In this document: positions 1 through 9,023 of the stretch, piece after piece
Layout of the letters: each line of letters opens with the position of its first letter
Position numbering within the stretch: position 1 is the first letter of the stretch
Assembly: GCA_965203735.1 (NCBI GenBank)
Contig: OZ241909.1
Coordinates: 2,232,001 to 2,296,000 of the forward strand
Direction of reading: 5' to 3'
Length of the DNA: 64,000 nucleotides
From: Bin55 sp965203735
GTDB taxonomy: Bacteria > Pseudomonadota > Gammaproteobacteria > Pseudomonadales > Azotimanducaceae
The notes under the pieces: generated by a model
What the model was told of the DNA's origin: nothing
Database searches by the model: none
Seen by the model: the letters and a program-made list of their open reading frames with translations, nothing else
Program-made: the position numbers and the translations under genes

Positions 1-286
1 TAGATGAAGATTGGATGAACTATGTTCGCTGCGAGCGGGAATCGGCCAATACTAGGTAGTTGAGGTCGGAGGCTTGTCTTCTACTAGAAAACTGAGACGA
101 CAAACCGGTGCTTGATAGATAGGAACCAACAGGAAATGTCTGCGGGGCGTGGTCGACACGAACTCGTCAGACTGCTTCCGATCGTGCGAGCAGCGAGTAC
201 GAAGCTGGTCTTGGGTTGACTCTGTACGAACGAAACAGGTGAGAACTTGGGGACGTTGCTTGTGTTTCGCAGTATCGTGTCGATGT
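1..286 (-). pseudogene. Decayed DsbD-like 3' domain of the first propeller gene
   Basis: This stretch directly follows the stop codon of the 287-1756 propeller gene. Its DNA still aligns with the 3' part of the paralogue at 6998-8911. Just after the shared Asp-Glu-Ser-Ala-Ser residues a net one-base loss creates the TAG at 287-289. Beyond it the shifted frame reads DIDTILRNTSNVPKFSP, matching DIDPIVQNTSTVSRFTP in the paralogue. Similarity can be followed by eye to about position 130, with more small gaps; below that I am not sure. I conclude that the first copy once carried the same C-terminal DsbD-alpha-like domain and lost it by frameshift and decay. Confidence 0.65.
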
Positions 287-1756
287 CTAGAATCCCAGGC
301 TAGCGCTTTCGTCACTTGCAGAAGAGGTGGCGGGGTTCGTACCAAGCATGACATAGATGCGACCCTGGTGCCGCATGGTTAACCAGTGACCCTTGTCTTC
401 CTTGTAGAGTCGTCCCACGGTTTCTTCCCAGTAGTCGACATTCATTTGAACCATTTCTTCAAGTTCTTCATCGGTTCCTGACCAGCTCCCACCATATAGC
501 TCAAGCATTCCTTCTACAGTTGGACGTTCCGGAGGCGGATACCGACCGGGATCCTTACCAGCGGCCTCCACTTTGTTGACACTTTCCCATTCCCACGACA
601 GTTCGTCGGAGAATTCACCTCCGTTTACGGTCGCTACACTGGCTCCGATTATGAGGTCATGAACGCCATCGCCATTCCAGTCGTCGACATACACGCGGGG
701 ACCACTTCCTGGCAGAGCTTTGCTGCCATCTGCGGTTTTCAGCAAATCCGTACCCGATTCGAACCTATGCCCGTTGTCGGTCTTGACTCCCTTGAAAAAC
801 ATTACAGCTGGGTCGTTGGGCTTTGTATAGCTGCCGGTGACTAGCAAGTCCAAGACTCCGTCGTTGTCCCAATCAACTACATAAGGTGAGGTTTTTACGT
901 CTCCGCTTGGAGTGGACTCTCCGATTTGTTGAAGTCTTTCCTGTTCTTCAAGGCTCAGTTCACGGACGACGAGAGGATTGCCATCTACATCGAGCAGCAG
1001 TTGACGTCTGCCGAACTTCGGACTTTTCGGAGTCCCGATGTTTTCACTCATGCGCAGCCCACCACCACCTCCAAATATGAGGTCATAGTCGCCATCGTCG
1101 TCGAAGTCTCCCATAGCTGCGGAAGAGTAGACCCAATAAAAGAACATCTCAGTTTCATCAGGTGGATCATCCTCTCCGCCCATAAAGGGATTCCAATTCG
1201 AGGCGGGATCGCCTTCTTGTGGTAATTTGACGCCTGGCAGAAAACCCTCGGCACTTCCTCTGTACCAAGTTACCTCTCCAGGGTGATATTGACCCGTGAT
1301 CATGTCAATGTGGCCGTCGTCGTTTAAGTCGTAGAAGTACGGAGTGAAACCTATGCAACACCACTGTTCGACCTCCATGATCGTTCCTTCTGTGTCCCGT
1401 GCCCACTCGAAGTCCTCGTTGAAAACTGGATCATTGTCAGAGCCAATATTCTTATAGACTCGAACCGTTGAACCGTCCTTGCCCATGGGGAACAGCTCAC
1501 CAGAATTGGTCTCGAATTCCCCCACTAGAAGGTCCCGTTTGCCATCGCCGTCCCAATCGAAGAGAGCAGGAGCTGCCAATCCATGCTTTTCCGTCTTCAT
1601 TGGCGATTTACCGCCTATAACCAGAAATGGCGGTTGAAGGTCGGGTGCGCCGTCAATGGAAGCACCCTCAATCTCGGGGAAACTCATTTCGTCGCCAACG
1701 ACAGCAGACGTTAGAAAAATGCACCAAACAAGTGGTGCAAACCAGCAATTCCTCAT
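287..1756 (-). CDS. Secreted FG-GAP/VCBS beta-propeller protein, copy 1 (truncated)
   Basis: A predicted 489-residue exported protein with an N-terminal signal peptide that ends near VVGDEM. At least five VCBS/FG-GAP blade motifs follow, of the type F/W-D-x-D-x-D-G-x-x-D-L-(I/L)-x-G, for example DWDGDGKRDLLVG, DLNDDGHIDMITG, DFDDDGDYDLIFG and DWDNDGVLDLLV. Such loops bind calcium in integrin-like propellers. The ATG at 1756 is preferred over the ATG 12 codons upstream, because AGGAAGG sits at ribosome-binding distance and because the paralogue at 6998-8911 starts at the same residue (MRNCW). Compared with that paralogue it lacks about 150 C-terminal residues because of a frameshift. Function is unknown; the propeller may mediate binding outside the cytoplasm. 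Confidence 0.85.
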   Translation of the reverse strand: MRNCWFAPLVWCIFLTSAVVGDEMSFPEIEGASIDGAPDLQPPFLVIGGKSPMKTEKHGLAAPALFDWDGDGKRDLLVGEFETNSGELFPMGKDGSTVRVYKNIGSDNDPVFNEDFEWARDTEGTIMEVEQWCCIGFTPYFYDLNDDGHIDMITGQYHPGEVTWYRGSAEGFLPGVKLPQEGDPASNWNPFMGGEDDPPDETEMFFYWVYSSAAMGDFDDDGDYDLIFGGGGGLRMSENIGTPKSPKFGRRQLLLDVDGNPLVVRELSLEEQERLQQIGESTPSGDVKTSPYVVDWDNDGVLDLLVTGSYTKPNDPAVMFFKGVKTDNGHRFESGTDLLKTADGSKALPGSGPRVYVDDWNGDGVHDLIIGASVATVNGGEFSDELSWEWESVNKVEAAGKDPGRYPPPERPTVEGMLELYGGSWSGTDEELEEMVQMNVDYWEETVGRLYKEDKGHWLTMRHQGRIYVMLGTNPATSSASDESASLGF

Positions 1757-1816
1757 TGTTACCTTCCTGATTTGCCGCAGATATGTTGGCAAATCAATCT
1801 TTCCTAAACTGGGAGA

Positions 1817-1845
1817 ATTATAGGTGGTGATAGGCTAAAGTTCAG
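1817..1845 (-). promoter_or_regulatory. Putative sigma70 promoter of propeller copy 1
   Basis: Reading the minus strand, CTGAAC, 17 bases and TATAAT lie about 61 bases upstream of the ATG at 1756. The TATAAT and its distance to the start are conserved in front of the paralogue (8974-8979), which supports a real -10 element. The -35 box is weak. Confidence 0.5.
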
Positions 1846-2150
1846 GTGCGAATATCGGTCTTTGACCTTCTTGTAGGGACTCAAACCCGTTGAGATTGCG
1901 TCTAAAGGCTCGAAGAGAAGTTTCTTGGAAAAACAGCGCTTTTCGTACATTGTTAAAGGAGCTAGCTGGCTTGGCTGCAATCACTGGCCCACATTCCAAG
2001 TTGGCTTAGAAACCAATGTCAAAAGCCGCACTCCTAGTCCACGACGGGACAGCGAGACCCCCGTTAATAGCAATCAGGTTATCCGGAGTTTTGGAACGAT
2101 CTAGCTTGATTTAGACTCTATAACTAAGGGTCAATGGTGAGGAACAGAAT

Positions 2151-5100
2151 GTGAATGCTCAACAGTGGGTGCAGAACGTTCTTTCTGTAGCCAAAATGGA
2201 GTTTACAACTGCTCGAAGACTCGCAAGATTTTGGACGATCGCTACAGTAATCACTGTAGTTGGCCTCGCTGCCTACATTTCTGCATGTATTTTTCTAGTC
2301 TACATCGCACCTGCTTACGTTCCCTTTGTCACGGCAACACCCAAGTACCTCATTAGCAACATCGACCCATCGATGTTCCTCTTGCTTCACATTGTTCTCC
2401 TATTTCTCGCATTCGATACAACCCACCGGCATGAACGTGCGCGAATGGCAGAGGTGCTGGACGCCAAACCGCAGTCCAACATTGAGTGCCAAATCGGTCG
2501 TCTATTAGGCATTTCAACACTGATTTGGGTAGTCGTTGCGGCAAACGTCTTCGTACTTCACGGATTCGGCCTTCTCTGTCGAGTCTTTGGGTGGCACTTT
2601 GCCGAACCTATTGATGGCTATTCCATCTTCAATTTGCTCGTCTTGGATGTGCCGACGACACTGCTATCTTGGTGTGCTCTAGTGATCTTCTTGACCCATA
2701 CGCTCAACAACCGTTTATTGGTCATCGCTACTAGCTTGCTCGCCATACTCGCTTACTACTTTCTTATTTTGCGTTCGCCATTCGCTCTTCTTCCGCTCCT
2801 CTCGCCATTGTCAAACCACACACTCTACATATCTGACATAGTTCCTGAACTGGCATCGATTGCGACCGTTTTGATGCGCATCGCCAGCGTTTTGGTTGCA
2901 CTCTTGCTAATTGTGCTCGCAACCATGCTCACGCGCCGCTCCGACGGAAGTGCCCGGCAAACCAAATTGGTTCTTGTATCGATTCTGGTCGTATCAGCTG
3001 GTGCTCTTGCCACGCTTGCAGTTTCCGACACATCGCTCAATTCGAGACAGGTTGCGAAGTGGCGTGAATATCACGATTCCTATGTGTGGAATGGAAGTAT
3101 CGACGTAACGAAGATTTCCGGAGAAGTGAATATTGATCCGGGAGAGAACCTACACATTGATTTGACCTACTCCTTCAATGTAGCTCCAACAAACGACAGC
3201 AAGCTTGTTTTCACGTTCAATCCCAACATGGAGATTCAAGAACTCTTGGTGGACGAGCAGTCGACAGAGTTCAATTTCAAACAGGGTCTCTTGGAGGTAT
3301 TTGTTCCAATCCCATTGGACGAAGAGTCGACTCACACTATGCGCATTAAGGCCGACGGAGTTCCAGATCCTAGTTTCGCATACTTCAACAGCGCTCTGAA
3401 CTATCAAACTGATCCAACCATTGGGGCAAGAACCGTAAAGATATTCGGTACGGAAGGATCCATATTTAGACGTGAATATGTCGGACTGATGCCTGGTGTG
3501 CACTGGTATCCCAGTCCGGGAGCTTTACGAAGCAATATGACATCAGGAAATGCCACGAATGACTACTTCGACGTTGACTTAACAGTGGACCTCTCGCGAC
3601 CAGACTGGGTCTTGGTTGCAAGTGGAGGTGTGCCCGAATATACGAACGCGGAACATAGAGTTGTCACTCGAGCGCCAGTGTCTCAAATAGGGCTGCTCGC
3701 TTCAGATTTTGAAAGAGTGTCACTAGATGTCGATGGCATCGAATTCTCGATAGTTCTACATCGACGACATGTGAAAAATCTCGTATTGGCCGAAGACTTG
3801 GCAGCGCCGATCACGGGTAACATTCGATTCATTCTCAATCCGCTTGAAGAACACGGCCTTCCCTATCCAGGCGACTTCTTGACATTCGTAGAGGTCCCAA
3901 GCCGTCTACGCATGGTCGACGGGGGATGGCGCATGGATGTAGCAAACACAATACCCGGTGTTGTGATGCTAAAAGAGCATGGCTACCCAACGTCGCCAAT
4001 CAAACGCAGACTGCATGAAGAGGAAGAATCCGGAGAGGAATATGGTTACACGGAGAGGCAAATCAAAGGAGGACAGGTTCGAGCGATATGGCGACTATTT
4101 CAGGATGCAGTAGGCACCGATAGTCCTTGGTCGACGTTTCCTCACCGCTACTGGACACAGGTAACGGCAGCGTCGGGTCAATATGCATCAGTTCTGGATC
4201 AAGTTGTCTATTCATTACTGTCGCAACCGTTGCTGAACTGGGACTTTTTCTCTATTTATTCAACACTCTCCGTAGCGGACTTGGTCGTCCTGAACCCATT
4301 TACCGGCTACTTCACGGCCGATCCTTTTGAACAGATCGGAGGACCTCTACCATTGTTGAATCGACTCGGTAGAGAAGAAGCACCCTACGGGAGTCGTCCC
4401 TGGGTTTGGGAGCATGCCGAGACCAATAGCTTGACTGACTTGCCATCTGCATACGGCAGTCGCAAGGACGTTGAGCACCTGCGCTTCAAGTGTGCGGAAA
4501 TAGCCACGGGATTGGAAACCATAAACGGCCGGGAGAAGATCTTGAACTGGCTAGCTGATGTTCGAGACACCTATACAGGAGAGACTTTTACCTACGAGCA
4601 ACTACTTGACCTTGCTAAGAAGCACGACTTGGTTGTCGACCCCTTCTTGACTGAGTGGATCACATCAACGGAACTTCCAGGCTATGTATTCTCTACTGGC
4701 ACGCAAGTGCGAATTGCCGACGACGATCAAGGCAACCCACAGTATCAATCTACGATAGACGTTAGAAACGTTCAACCCGTAGCTGGTTACATTCAATTGT
4801 TGTATTCGGGGCCCACAGGATTCGAACAGTCGCCGGGCATTGTCATTGATGCAATGACCGCAAAGCGTATCAATCTCGTCACAAACATACCTCTCGACCG
4901 CTTTAGCCTCTTGACGGGACTCTCGCTAAATCGAGGTTCAAACGAGATTACACCGAGAATGGAGAGTGAACCAGAGCAACTAGACATTAACCCTGATCCA
5001 TTCGTGGAGGAGAGCAACTGGACTCCAGCGCTGGGTAGTGGGATTGTCGTCGACGACCTTGATCCGGGTTTCCACATATTCCAAGTTAATCCGAAAGTGA

Positions 5101-5609
5101 AACGATCGAACCTGCCTACATATTTAGGAGGATTGTTCGAACCAAAGCTCGAAGTAGAACTAGATCGCGGACTACCCATCAGGGGTCCCTATAAGGAAGA
5201 TAACTTTCCTGACTCTTGGTTTCGCGAGGAAAGTGCAGGTGCACATGGTGCGATTCGTAGAACTTACACAAGGGCTTTTATCGGACGTGACGCTCCTCGA
5301 GTTAGATTTACCGCAGAGCTACCAGCCCGTGGCCACTGGCATCTCGAATATCACATACCGAAAATCTACTACTCCTTTGGCGAATCAAGTGTTTACAAAT
5401 TAGCTCTTTCTCAGGCAGATGAATCTTTGGATTTCACTATAGAAGCTGGAATGCTGGACATGGGTTGGAATGCTATTAGGACATTTGACTTAAGGAAAGG
5501 AATCGTTCACTTGGATGTCTTGGGAACGGAAGAACCTGCAATTCTTCATGCGGACGCCATTCGATGGACACAAGAGTCTGTCGCGGAAGGGGCCGAAGAT
5601 TCTCGCTGA
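2151..5609 (+). CDS. Large membrane protein: ABC-2-like multi-TM N-terminus plus M1-like ectodomain without HExxH
   Basis: 1152 residues from a GTG start with GAGG a few bases upstream. Residues ~25-290 hold about seven hydrophobic segments, resembling the permease-like half of 'ABC transporter permease/M1 aminopeptidase' proteins. The following ~860 residues are soluble and begin with beta-rich sequence like the N-terminal domain of M1 peptidases (DVTKISGEVNIDPGENLHI). I find no HExxH zinc motif; the nearest candidates (LEEHGLPY, LKEHGYPT, LHEEEESG) do not fit. The protein is therefore either a catalytically dead gluzincin or a different ectodomain. It stands alone on the plus strand, followed by a PhyH-like gene. 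The domain call rests on architecture, so the function remains open. Confidence 0.7.
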   Translation: MNAQQWVQNVLSVAKMEFTTARRLARFWTIATVITVVGLAAYISACIFLVYIAPAYVPFVTATPKYLISNIDPSMFLLLHIVLLFLAFDTTHRHERARMAEVLDAKPQSNIECQIGRLLGISTLIWVVVAANVFVLHGFGLLCRVFGWHFAEPIDGYSIFNLLVLDVPTTLLSWCALVIFLTHTLNNRLLVIATSLLAILAYYFLILRSPFALLPLLSPLSNHTLYISDIVPELASIATVLMRIASVLVALLLIVLATMLTRRSDGSARQTKLVLVSILVVSAGALATLAVSDTSLNSRQVAKWREYHDSYVWNGSIDVTKISGEVNIDPGENLHIDLTYSFNVAPTNDSKLVFTFNPNMEIQELLVDEQSTEFNFKQGLLEVFVPIPLDEESTHTMRIKADGVPDPSFAYFNSALNYQTDPTIGARTVKIFGTEGSIFRREYVGLMPGVHWYPSPGALRSNMTSGNATNDYFDVDLTVDLSRPDWVLVASGGVPEYTNAEHRVVTRAPVSQIGLLASDFERVSLDVDGIEFSIVLHRRHVKNLVLAEDLAAPITGNIRFILNPLEEHGLPYPGDFLTFVEVPSRLRMVDGGWRMDVANTIPGVVMLKEHGYPTSPIKRRLHEEEESGEEYGYTERQIKGGQVRAIWRLFQDAVGTDSPWSTFPHRYWTQVTAASGQYASVLDQVVYSLLSQPLLNWDFFSIYSTLSVADLVVLNPFTGYFTADPFEQIGGPLPLLNRLGREEAPYGSRPWVWEHAETNSLTDLPSAYGSRKDVEHLRFKCAEIATGLETINGREKILNWLADVRDTYTGETFTYEQLLDLAKKHDLVVDPFLTEWITSTELPGYVFSTGTQVRIADDDQGNPQYQSTIDVRNVQPVAGYIQLLYSGPTGFEQSPGIVIDAMTAKRINLVTNIPLDRFSLLTGLSLNRGSNEITPRMESEPEQLDINPDPFVEESNWTPALGSGIVVDDLDPGFHIFQVNPKVKRSNLPTYLGGLFEPKLEVELDRGLPIRGPYKEDNFPDSWFREESAGAHGAIRRTYTRAFIGRDAPRVRFTAELPARGHWHLEYHIPKIYYSFGESSVYKLALSQADESLDFTIEAGMLDMGWNAIRTFDLRKGIVHLDVLGTEEPAILHADAIRWTQESVAEGAEDSR

Positions 5610-5626
5610 CGTTACAGGCTAGCGAG
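5602..5626 (+). terminator. Candidate terminator overlapping the stop codon of 2151-5609
   Basis: CTCGCT (5602-5607) pairs with AGCGAG (5621-5626) across a 13-base loop and is followed by TTTT. The stem overlaps the TGA stop at 5607-5609. The stem is short, so this is tentative. Confidence 0.35.
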
Positions 5627-5804
5627 TTTTCCTGGTCTTGCGCCTGGAGCCGCTGCAATCCTTGAGATATGGCAAATCTCCTGGAGCATTGAAAACCTTG
5701 CACGCGCTTCCACATCACACGACTCTTTAAGGTCCCCCACCCCGTCTTTTTCTCAAAGCCTTTTTGAAGTAGAGTGAACGATCCAATGCCACTGAGTCGG
5801 TCAC

Positions 5805-6581
5805 ATGCATTTAACGACCAAGCAAGTCGATGAATTCAAGACATATGGTTTGCTCAAACTAACCAATTGTGTTGAGCCAAAAATCGCGGATCAAATAACT
5901 AACGATCTTTGGGACTTCCTCGAAAACGAACAAGGGATTTCCAAGAATGATTCGAGCACTTGGCCCCCCGGATACAGGCCAACCGGATTTCAAGAGCTAA
6001 CGCACAACGGCAGCTTCAGGCGAATGGCATCTCCACTGCTGTGCGATGCTGTGGACGAATTGCTTGGGCACGAGGCAAGTTGCAAAGTCAAGAATTGGGG
6101 AATACCATTGGTGTTGTTTCCAGATTCGAACGACGCTCACAAGACAATTCCATTTGGTCCAGACACTTGGCACATTGATGCACCTCCACGCACACCCTAC
6201 TGCTACGCTATTCGTGCGTTCTTGTTGCTGAAGGACGTTGGTGAAGACCAAGGTCCCACAATGGCGGTTGCCGGTTCATCCAATCTATTGAGACAGGTAG
6301 GGGCTCACAAAGCAACAAAATCTCTATCTTCGAAGACTGTTCTGAAACAACTGAATAGGACCGAACCTTGGATAAACCGCTTACTGTCAGAACCTGATTC
6401 GGAAGTGAGAGAAAGGCTCTATTGCTGGGGAAAGTCAAACAGCGGTCTGCCCCTTAAGGTCACTGAGTTCGCTGGTGATTCTGGAGACGTATTCTTGATG
6501 GACATTTCCACGATTCACTCTAAATCAAGGAATATTGCGAAGCTTCCACGCATGGTGCTAAGCCAAACCTTTTTCGGATAA
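5805..6581 (+). CDS. Phytanoyl-CoA dioxygenase (PhyH) family protein
   Basis: 258 residues, a normal size for small PhyH-like Fe(II)/2-oxoglutarate dioxygenases. The iron-binding triad is visible: H123-x-D125 in TWHIDAP and the distal His238 in TIHSKSRN, with an Arg a little downstream (LPRMV) that could bind 2-oxoglutarate. A core strand with GPTMAVAGSSN fits the family fold. Such enzymes hydroxylate small organic substrates; nothing here shows which. It lies 195 bases downstream of the large membrane protein on the same strand, so co-transcription is possible. Two other PhyH-family genes in the window (24140-25252 and 56875-57933) look divergent, not recent copies. Confidence 0.85.
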   Translation: MHLTTKQVDEFKTYGLLKLTNCVEPKIADQITNDLWDFLENEQGISKNDSSTWPPGYRPTGFQELTHNGSFRRMASPLLCDAVDELLGHEASCKVKNWGIPLVLFPDSNDAHKTIPFGPDTWHIDAPPRTPYCYAIRAFLLLKDVGEDQGPTMAVAGSSNLLRQVGAHKATKSLSSKTVLKQLNRTEPWINRLLSEPDSEVRERLYCWGKSNSGLPLKVTEFAGDSGDVFLMDISTIHSKSRNIAKLPRMVLSQTFFG

Positions 6582-6599
6582 AGTGACAGTACCTAGTCA

Positions 6600-6922
6600 A
6601 GTCTGCAATTACTAGCCTTGGGCATTGGAGCACACTCCCAGGTCAAGCTCGGATTTAGACTCAAGCCCACTTGCTGTGAAGTTAACTCTGCAACTCCAGC
6701 CGTAATTTTTGCCGCTACAGACAGCAGTTGAAGACCAAGATCCTCCAGTGACTGTTGCCGGTACTCTCAACAGACTTATCTGGACCAAGGTAGGCGAACC
6801 GGCTAGGATCGGATAAGTTTGTAACTTGCAGGCTACTCGGGGCTTGTGTGGACTTGGATCTGCAATTTTTGCAAGAGACCTGCTGAGAATTCCAGATGAT
6901 CTCCAGCACCCCATTGATTGCA
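6600..6922 (-). other. Possible relic of a small Cys-containing secreted protein gene
   Basis: The 416-base gap between the PhyH gene and propeller copy 2 holds no intact gene. On the minus strand one frame ends in a protein-like segment with GGSWSSTAVCSGKNYGWSC and further on ELDLGVCSNAQG before a stop. The frame next to it upstream (QVSCKNCRSKSTQAPSS) also looks protein-like, so a frameshift near 6750 could join them. No family is recognised. This may be chance. Confidence 0.2.
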
Positions 6923-6954
6923 CTTGGAGACGCTAGAAAACAAGCGTCTCCAAG
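6923..6954 (-). terminator. Perfect 11-bp hairpin downstream of propeller copy 2
   Basis: CTTGGAGACGC (6923-6933) is perfectly complementary to GCGTCTCCAAG (6944-6954) across a 10-base loop. It begins about 43 bases beyond the stop of the 6998-8911 gene. No T-tract follows on either strand, so it could be a bidirectional or Rho-assisted terminator, or an RNA-stabilising hairpin. Confidence 0.55.
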
Positions 6955-6997
6955 CCCACTCTAAACAAACGATCTGCCTGGAAGTCTCTGTGCAGAT

Positions 6998-8911
6998 TTA
7001 CTGCGTAGCCAGAACTACAAGCTCACCTTTCAGTGTTTTGGTTTGCTTGGGAAGGCACAAGTCTTCCTTGCATGTTTGAAACGTGACTTCCGCAGCGAAC
7101 TCGTACGTTCCTGGCTCAGTATTCTCCGTTGCAAACTGTTGTCTGATGTCCACCGTAGGTCCATTGAAGATGTCGTACATTCCCTTGAACTGATGTATGG
7201 GTCGCTTTACATCTCCTACTCTCTCGATTTCCCCTGGAACCGTGAAACTAACCTCGGTCTCGGCCATCCCGTGTTCAGAATTGCGGCCTGTTGGTGCATA
7301 GATGTACCAGCCCTCCGCGATCGTGAACGTAACGGAAACTTCAGCTCGTGCTTTGGTCTTCACCTCTTCGGGAAGATTCAGTTCGAGTGTAACTGGTGTG
7401 AACCTGGACACGGTGCTTGTGTTTTGCACTATCGGATCGATGTCCGGTGCCCAAAGGCTCGCGCTTTCGTCACTTGCAGGTGTATTGGGTTCCGTACCCA
7501 GCATGACATAAATGCGACCTTGGTGCCTCATGGTTAGCCAATGACCCTTGCCTTCCTTGTAGAGCCTTCCGACAGTTTCTTCCCAATAGTCGACGTTCAT
7601 TTGAACCATTTCTTCGAGTTCTTCATCGGTTCCTGACCAGTTATCACCAAATTGCTCACGCATTCCTTCTGCAGTTGGACGTTCGCGAGGAGGGTATAGA
7701 CCGGGATCCTTGCCCGCTGACTCCACTTTGTTGACACTCTCCCATTCCCACGACAGTTCGTCAGAGAACTCGCCATCGTTGACAGTGGCTACACTGGCTC
7801 CGATTATGAGGTCGGGAACTCCATCTTCGTTCCAGTCATCGACATACACGCGGGGGCCACTTCCCGGCAAGGCCTTGCGACCATCGGCGGTTCTTAGCAG
7901 GTCCACACCTGTCTCGAATCGATGCCCGTCGTCGGTCTTGACTCCCTTGAAAAACACTACTGCGGGGTCGCCGGGCTTCGTATAGCTGCCAGTGACCAAG
8001 AGATCCAGCACTCCGTCTCTATCCCAATCAACTACGTAGGGTGATGATTTTCCGTCTCCATCCGGATTGGAATCTCCAAAAAGACTAAGTTCTTCCTTTT
8101 CTTCTGGGGTCAATTCACGGACGACGAGAGGATTGCCGTCTACATCGAGCAGCAGTTGACGCCTGCCGAATTTCGGACTTCTCGGAGTTCCGATGTTTTC
8201 ACTCATGCGCAGACCACCTCCGCCTCCAAATATGAGGTCGTAGTCTCCATCGTCGTCGAAGTCTCCCATGGCCGCTGAGGAGTAGACCCAGTAGTCGAAA
8301 GTTTCTATCTCATCTTTTTGGTCCTCGCCTCCTCCCATTAAGGAACTCCAACTCGACGACGGGTCACCTTCCTGTGAGAGTTTGATTCCAGGCAGGAAGC
8401 CATCGGCACTTCCTCTGAACCAAGTCACCTCTCCAGGGTGATACTGACCGGTGATCATGTCGAGATGACCATCGTCGTTGAGGTCGTAGAAGTAAGGAGT
8501 GAATCCTATGCAACACCATTGTTCGACCTCCATGATCGTTCCTTCTGTGTCCCGCGCCCACTCGAACTCCTCGTTGAAGATTGGGGCATCATCGGTTCCG
8601 ACATTCCTATAAACTCGTACTGTCGAACCGTCCTTGCCCATTGGGAAGGACTCACCCGAGTTTGTCTCAAATTCTCCTACTAGAAGGTCTCGTTTGCCAT
8701 CGCCGTCCCAATCGAATAGCGCGGGTGCCGCTAGTCCATGTTTTTGCGTCTTCACTGGCGTCTTGCCACCCATGACCAAAAATGGTGCCTGCAGTTCTGG
8801 TGCCCCGTCTATGGCAACACCCTCAATCTCAGGGAAACTCATTTCGTCGGCAACGACAGCAGTCGTTAGAACAATGCACCAAGCAAATGGTGTAATCCAG
8901 CAATTCCTCAT
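6998..8911 (-). CDS. Secreted FG-GAP/VCBS propeller protein with C-terminal DsbD-alpha-like domain, copy 2
   Basis: 637 residues starting at the ATG at 8911 (MRNCW), with a strong AGGAGG upstream; a longer start 12 codons upstream is less likely. The signal peptide and five propeller motifs correspond one-to-one with copy 1. After about residue 490 comes an extra domain of ~145 residues that resembles the N-terminal domain of DsbD (DsbD-alpha). It contains AEGWYIYAP, strands typical of the fold, and the paired cysteines FQTCKEDLCLP, equivalent to the redox C-x(n)-C of DsbD-alpha. A propeller joined to a DsbD-alpha-like module suggests an envelope protein that accepts or passes electrons or binds a thiol-redox partner; that role is inference. 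It is the intact version of the gene decayed at 1-1756. Confidence 0.85.
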   Translation of the reverse strand: MRNCWITPFAWCIVLTTAVVADEMSFPEIEGVAIDGAPELQAPFLVMGGKTPVKTQKHGLAAPALFDWDGDGKRDLLVGEFETNSGESFPMGKDGSTVRVYRNVGTDDAPIFNEEFEWARDTEGTIMEVEQWCCIGFTPYFYDLNDDGHLDMITGQYHPGEVTWFRGSADGFLPGIKLSQEGDPSSSWSSLMGGGEDQKDEIETFDYWVYSSAAMGDFDDDGDYDLIFGGGGGLRMSENIGTPRSPKFGRRQLLLDVDGNPLVVRELTPEEKEELSLFGDSNPDGDGKSSPYVVDWDRDGVLDLLVTGSYTKPGDPAVVFFKGVKTDDGHRFETGVDLLRTADGRKALPGSGPRVYVDDWNEDGVPDLIIGASVATVNDGEFSDELSWEWESVNKVESAGKDPGLYPPRERPTAEGMREQFGDNWSGTDEELEEMVQMNVDYWEETVGRLYKEGKGHWLTMRHQGRIYVMLGTEPNTPASDESASLWAPDIDPIVQNTSTVSRFTPVTLELNLPEEVKTKARAEVSVTFTIAEGWYIYAPTGRNSEHGMAETEVSFTVPGEIERVGDVKRPIHQFKGMYDIFNGPTVDIRQQFATENTEPGTYEFAAEVTFQTCKEDLCLPKQTKTLKGELVVLATQ

Positions 8912-8973
8912 TGTGTCCCTCCTGATTTGCGGCAGATGTGGCAACAAATCAAATTTACATATACGTAAAAAAA

Positions 8974-9004
8974 ATTATAGGTCTTATGAGTCATTTGGGT
9001 CCAA
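8974..9004 (-). promoter_or_regulatory. Putative promoter of propeller copy 2
   Basis: On the minus strand TATAAT (8974-8979) lies 63 bases upstream of the ATG at 8911, matching copy 1. The best -35 is TTGGAC (8999-9004) with a long 19-base spacer. The conserved -10 is the main support. Confidence 0.45.
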
Positions 9005-9023
9005 AGTTTCGGTGTGACTATCG

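Noticed and set aside
52..354. Minus-strand frame of 100 codons at the left edge
   Set aside because: It overlaps the decayed 3' end of the propeller gene in another frame and has no signal or family features.
4793..5179. 128-codon antisense frame in the 2151-5609 gene
   Set aside because: Low-complexity Ser-rich antisense translation, typical of a shadow frame.
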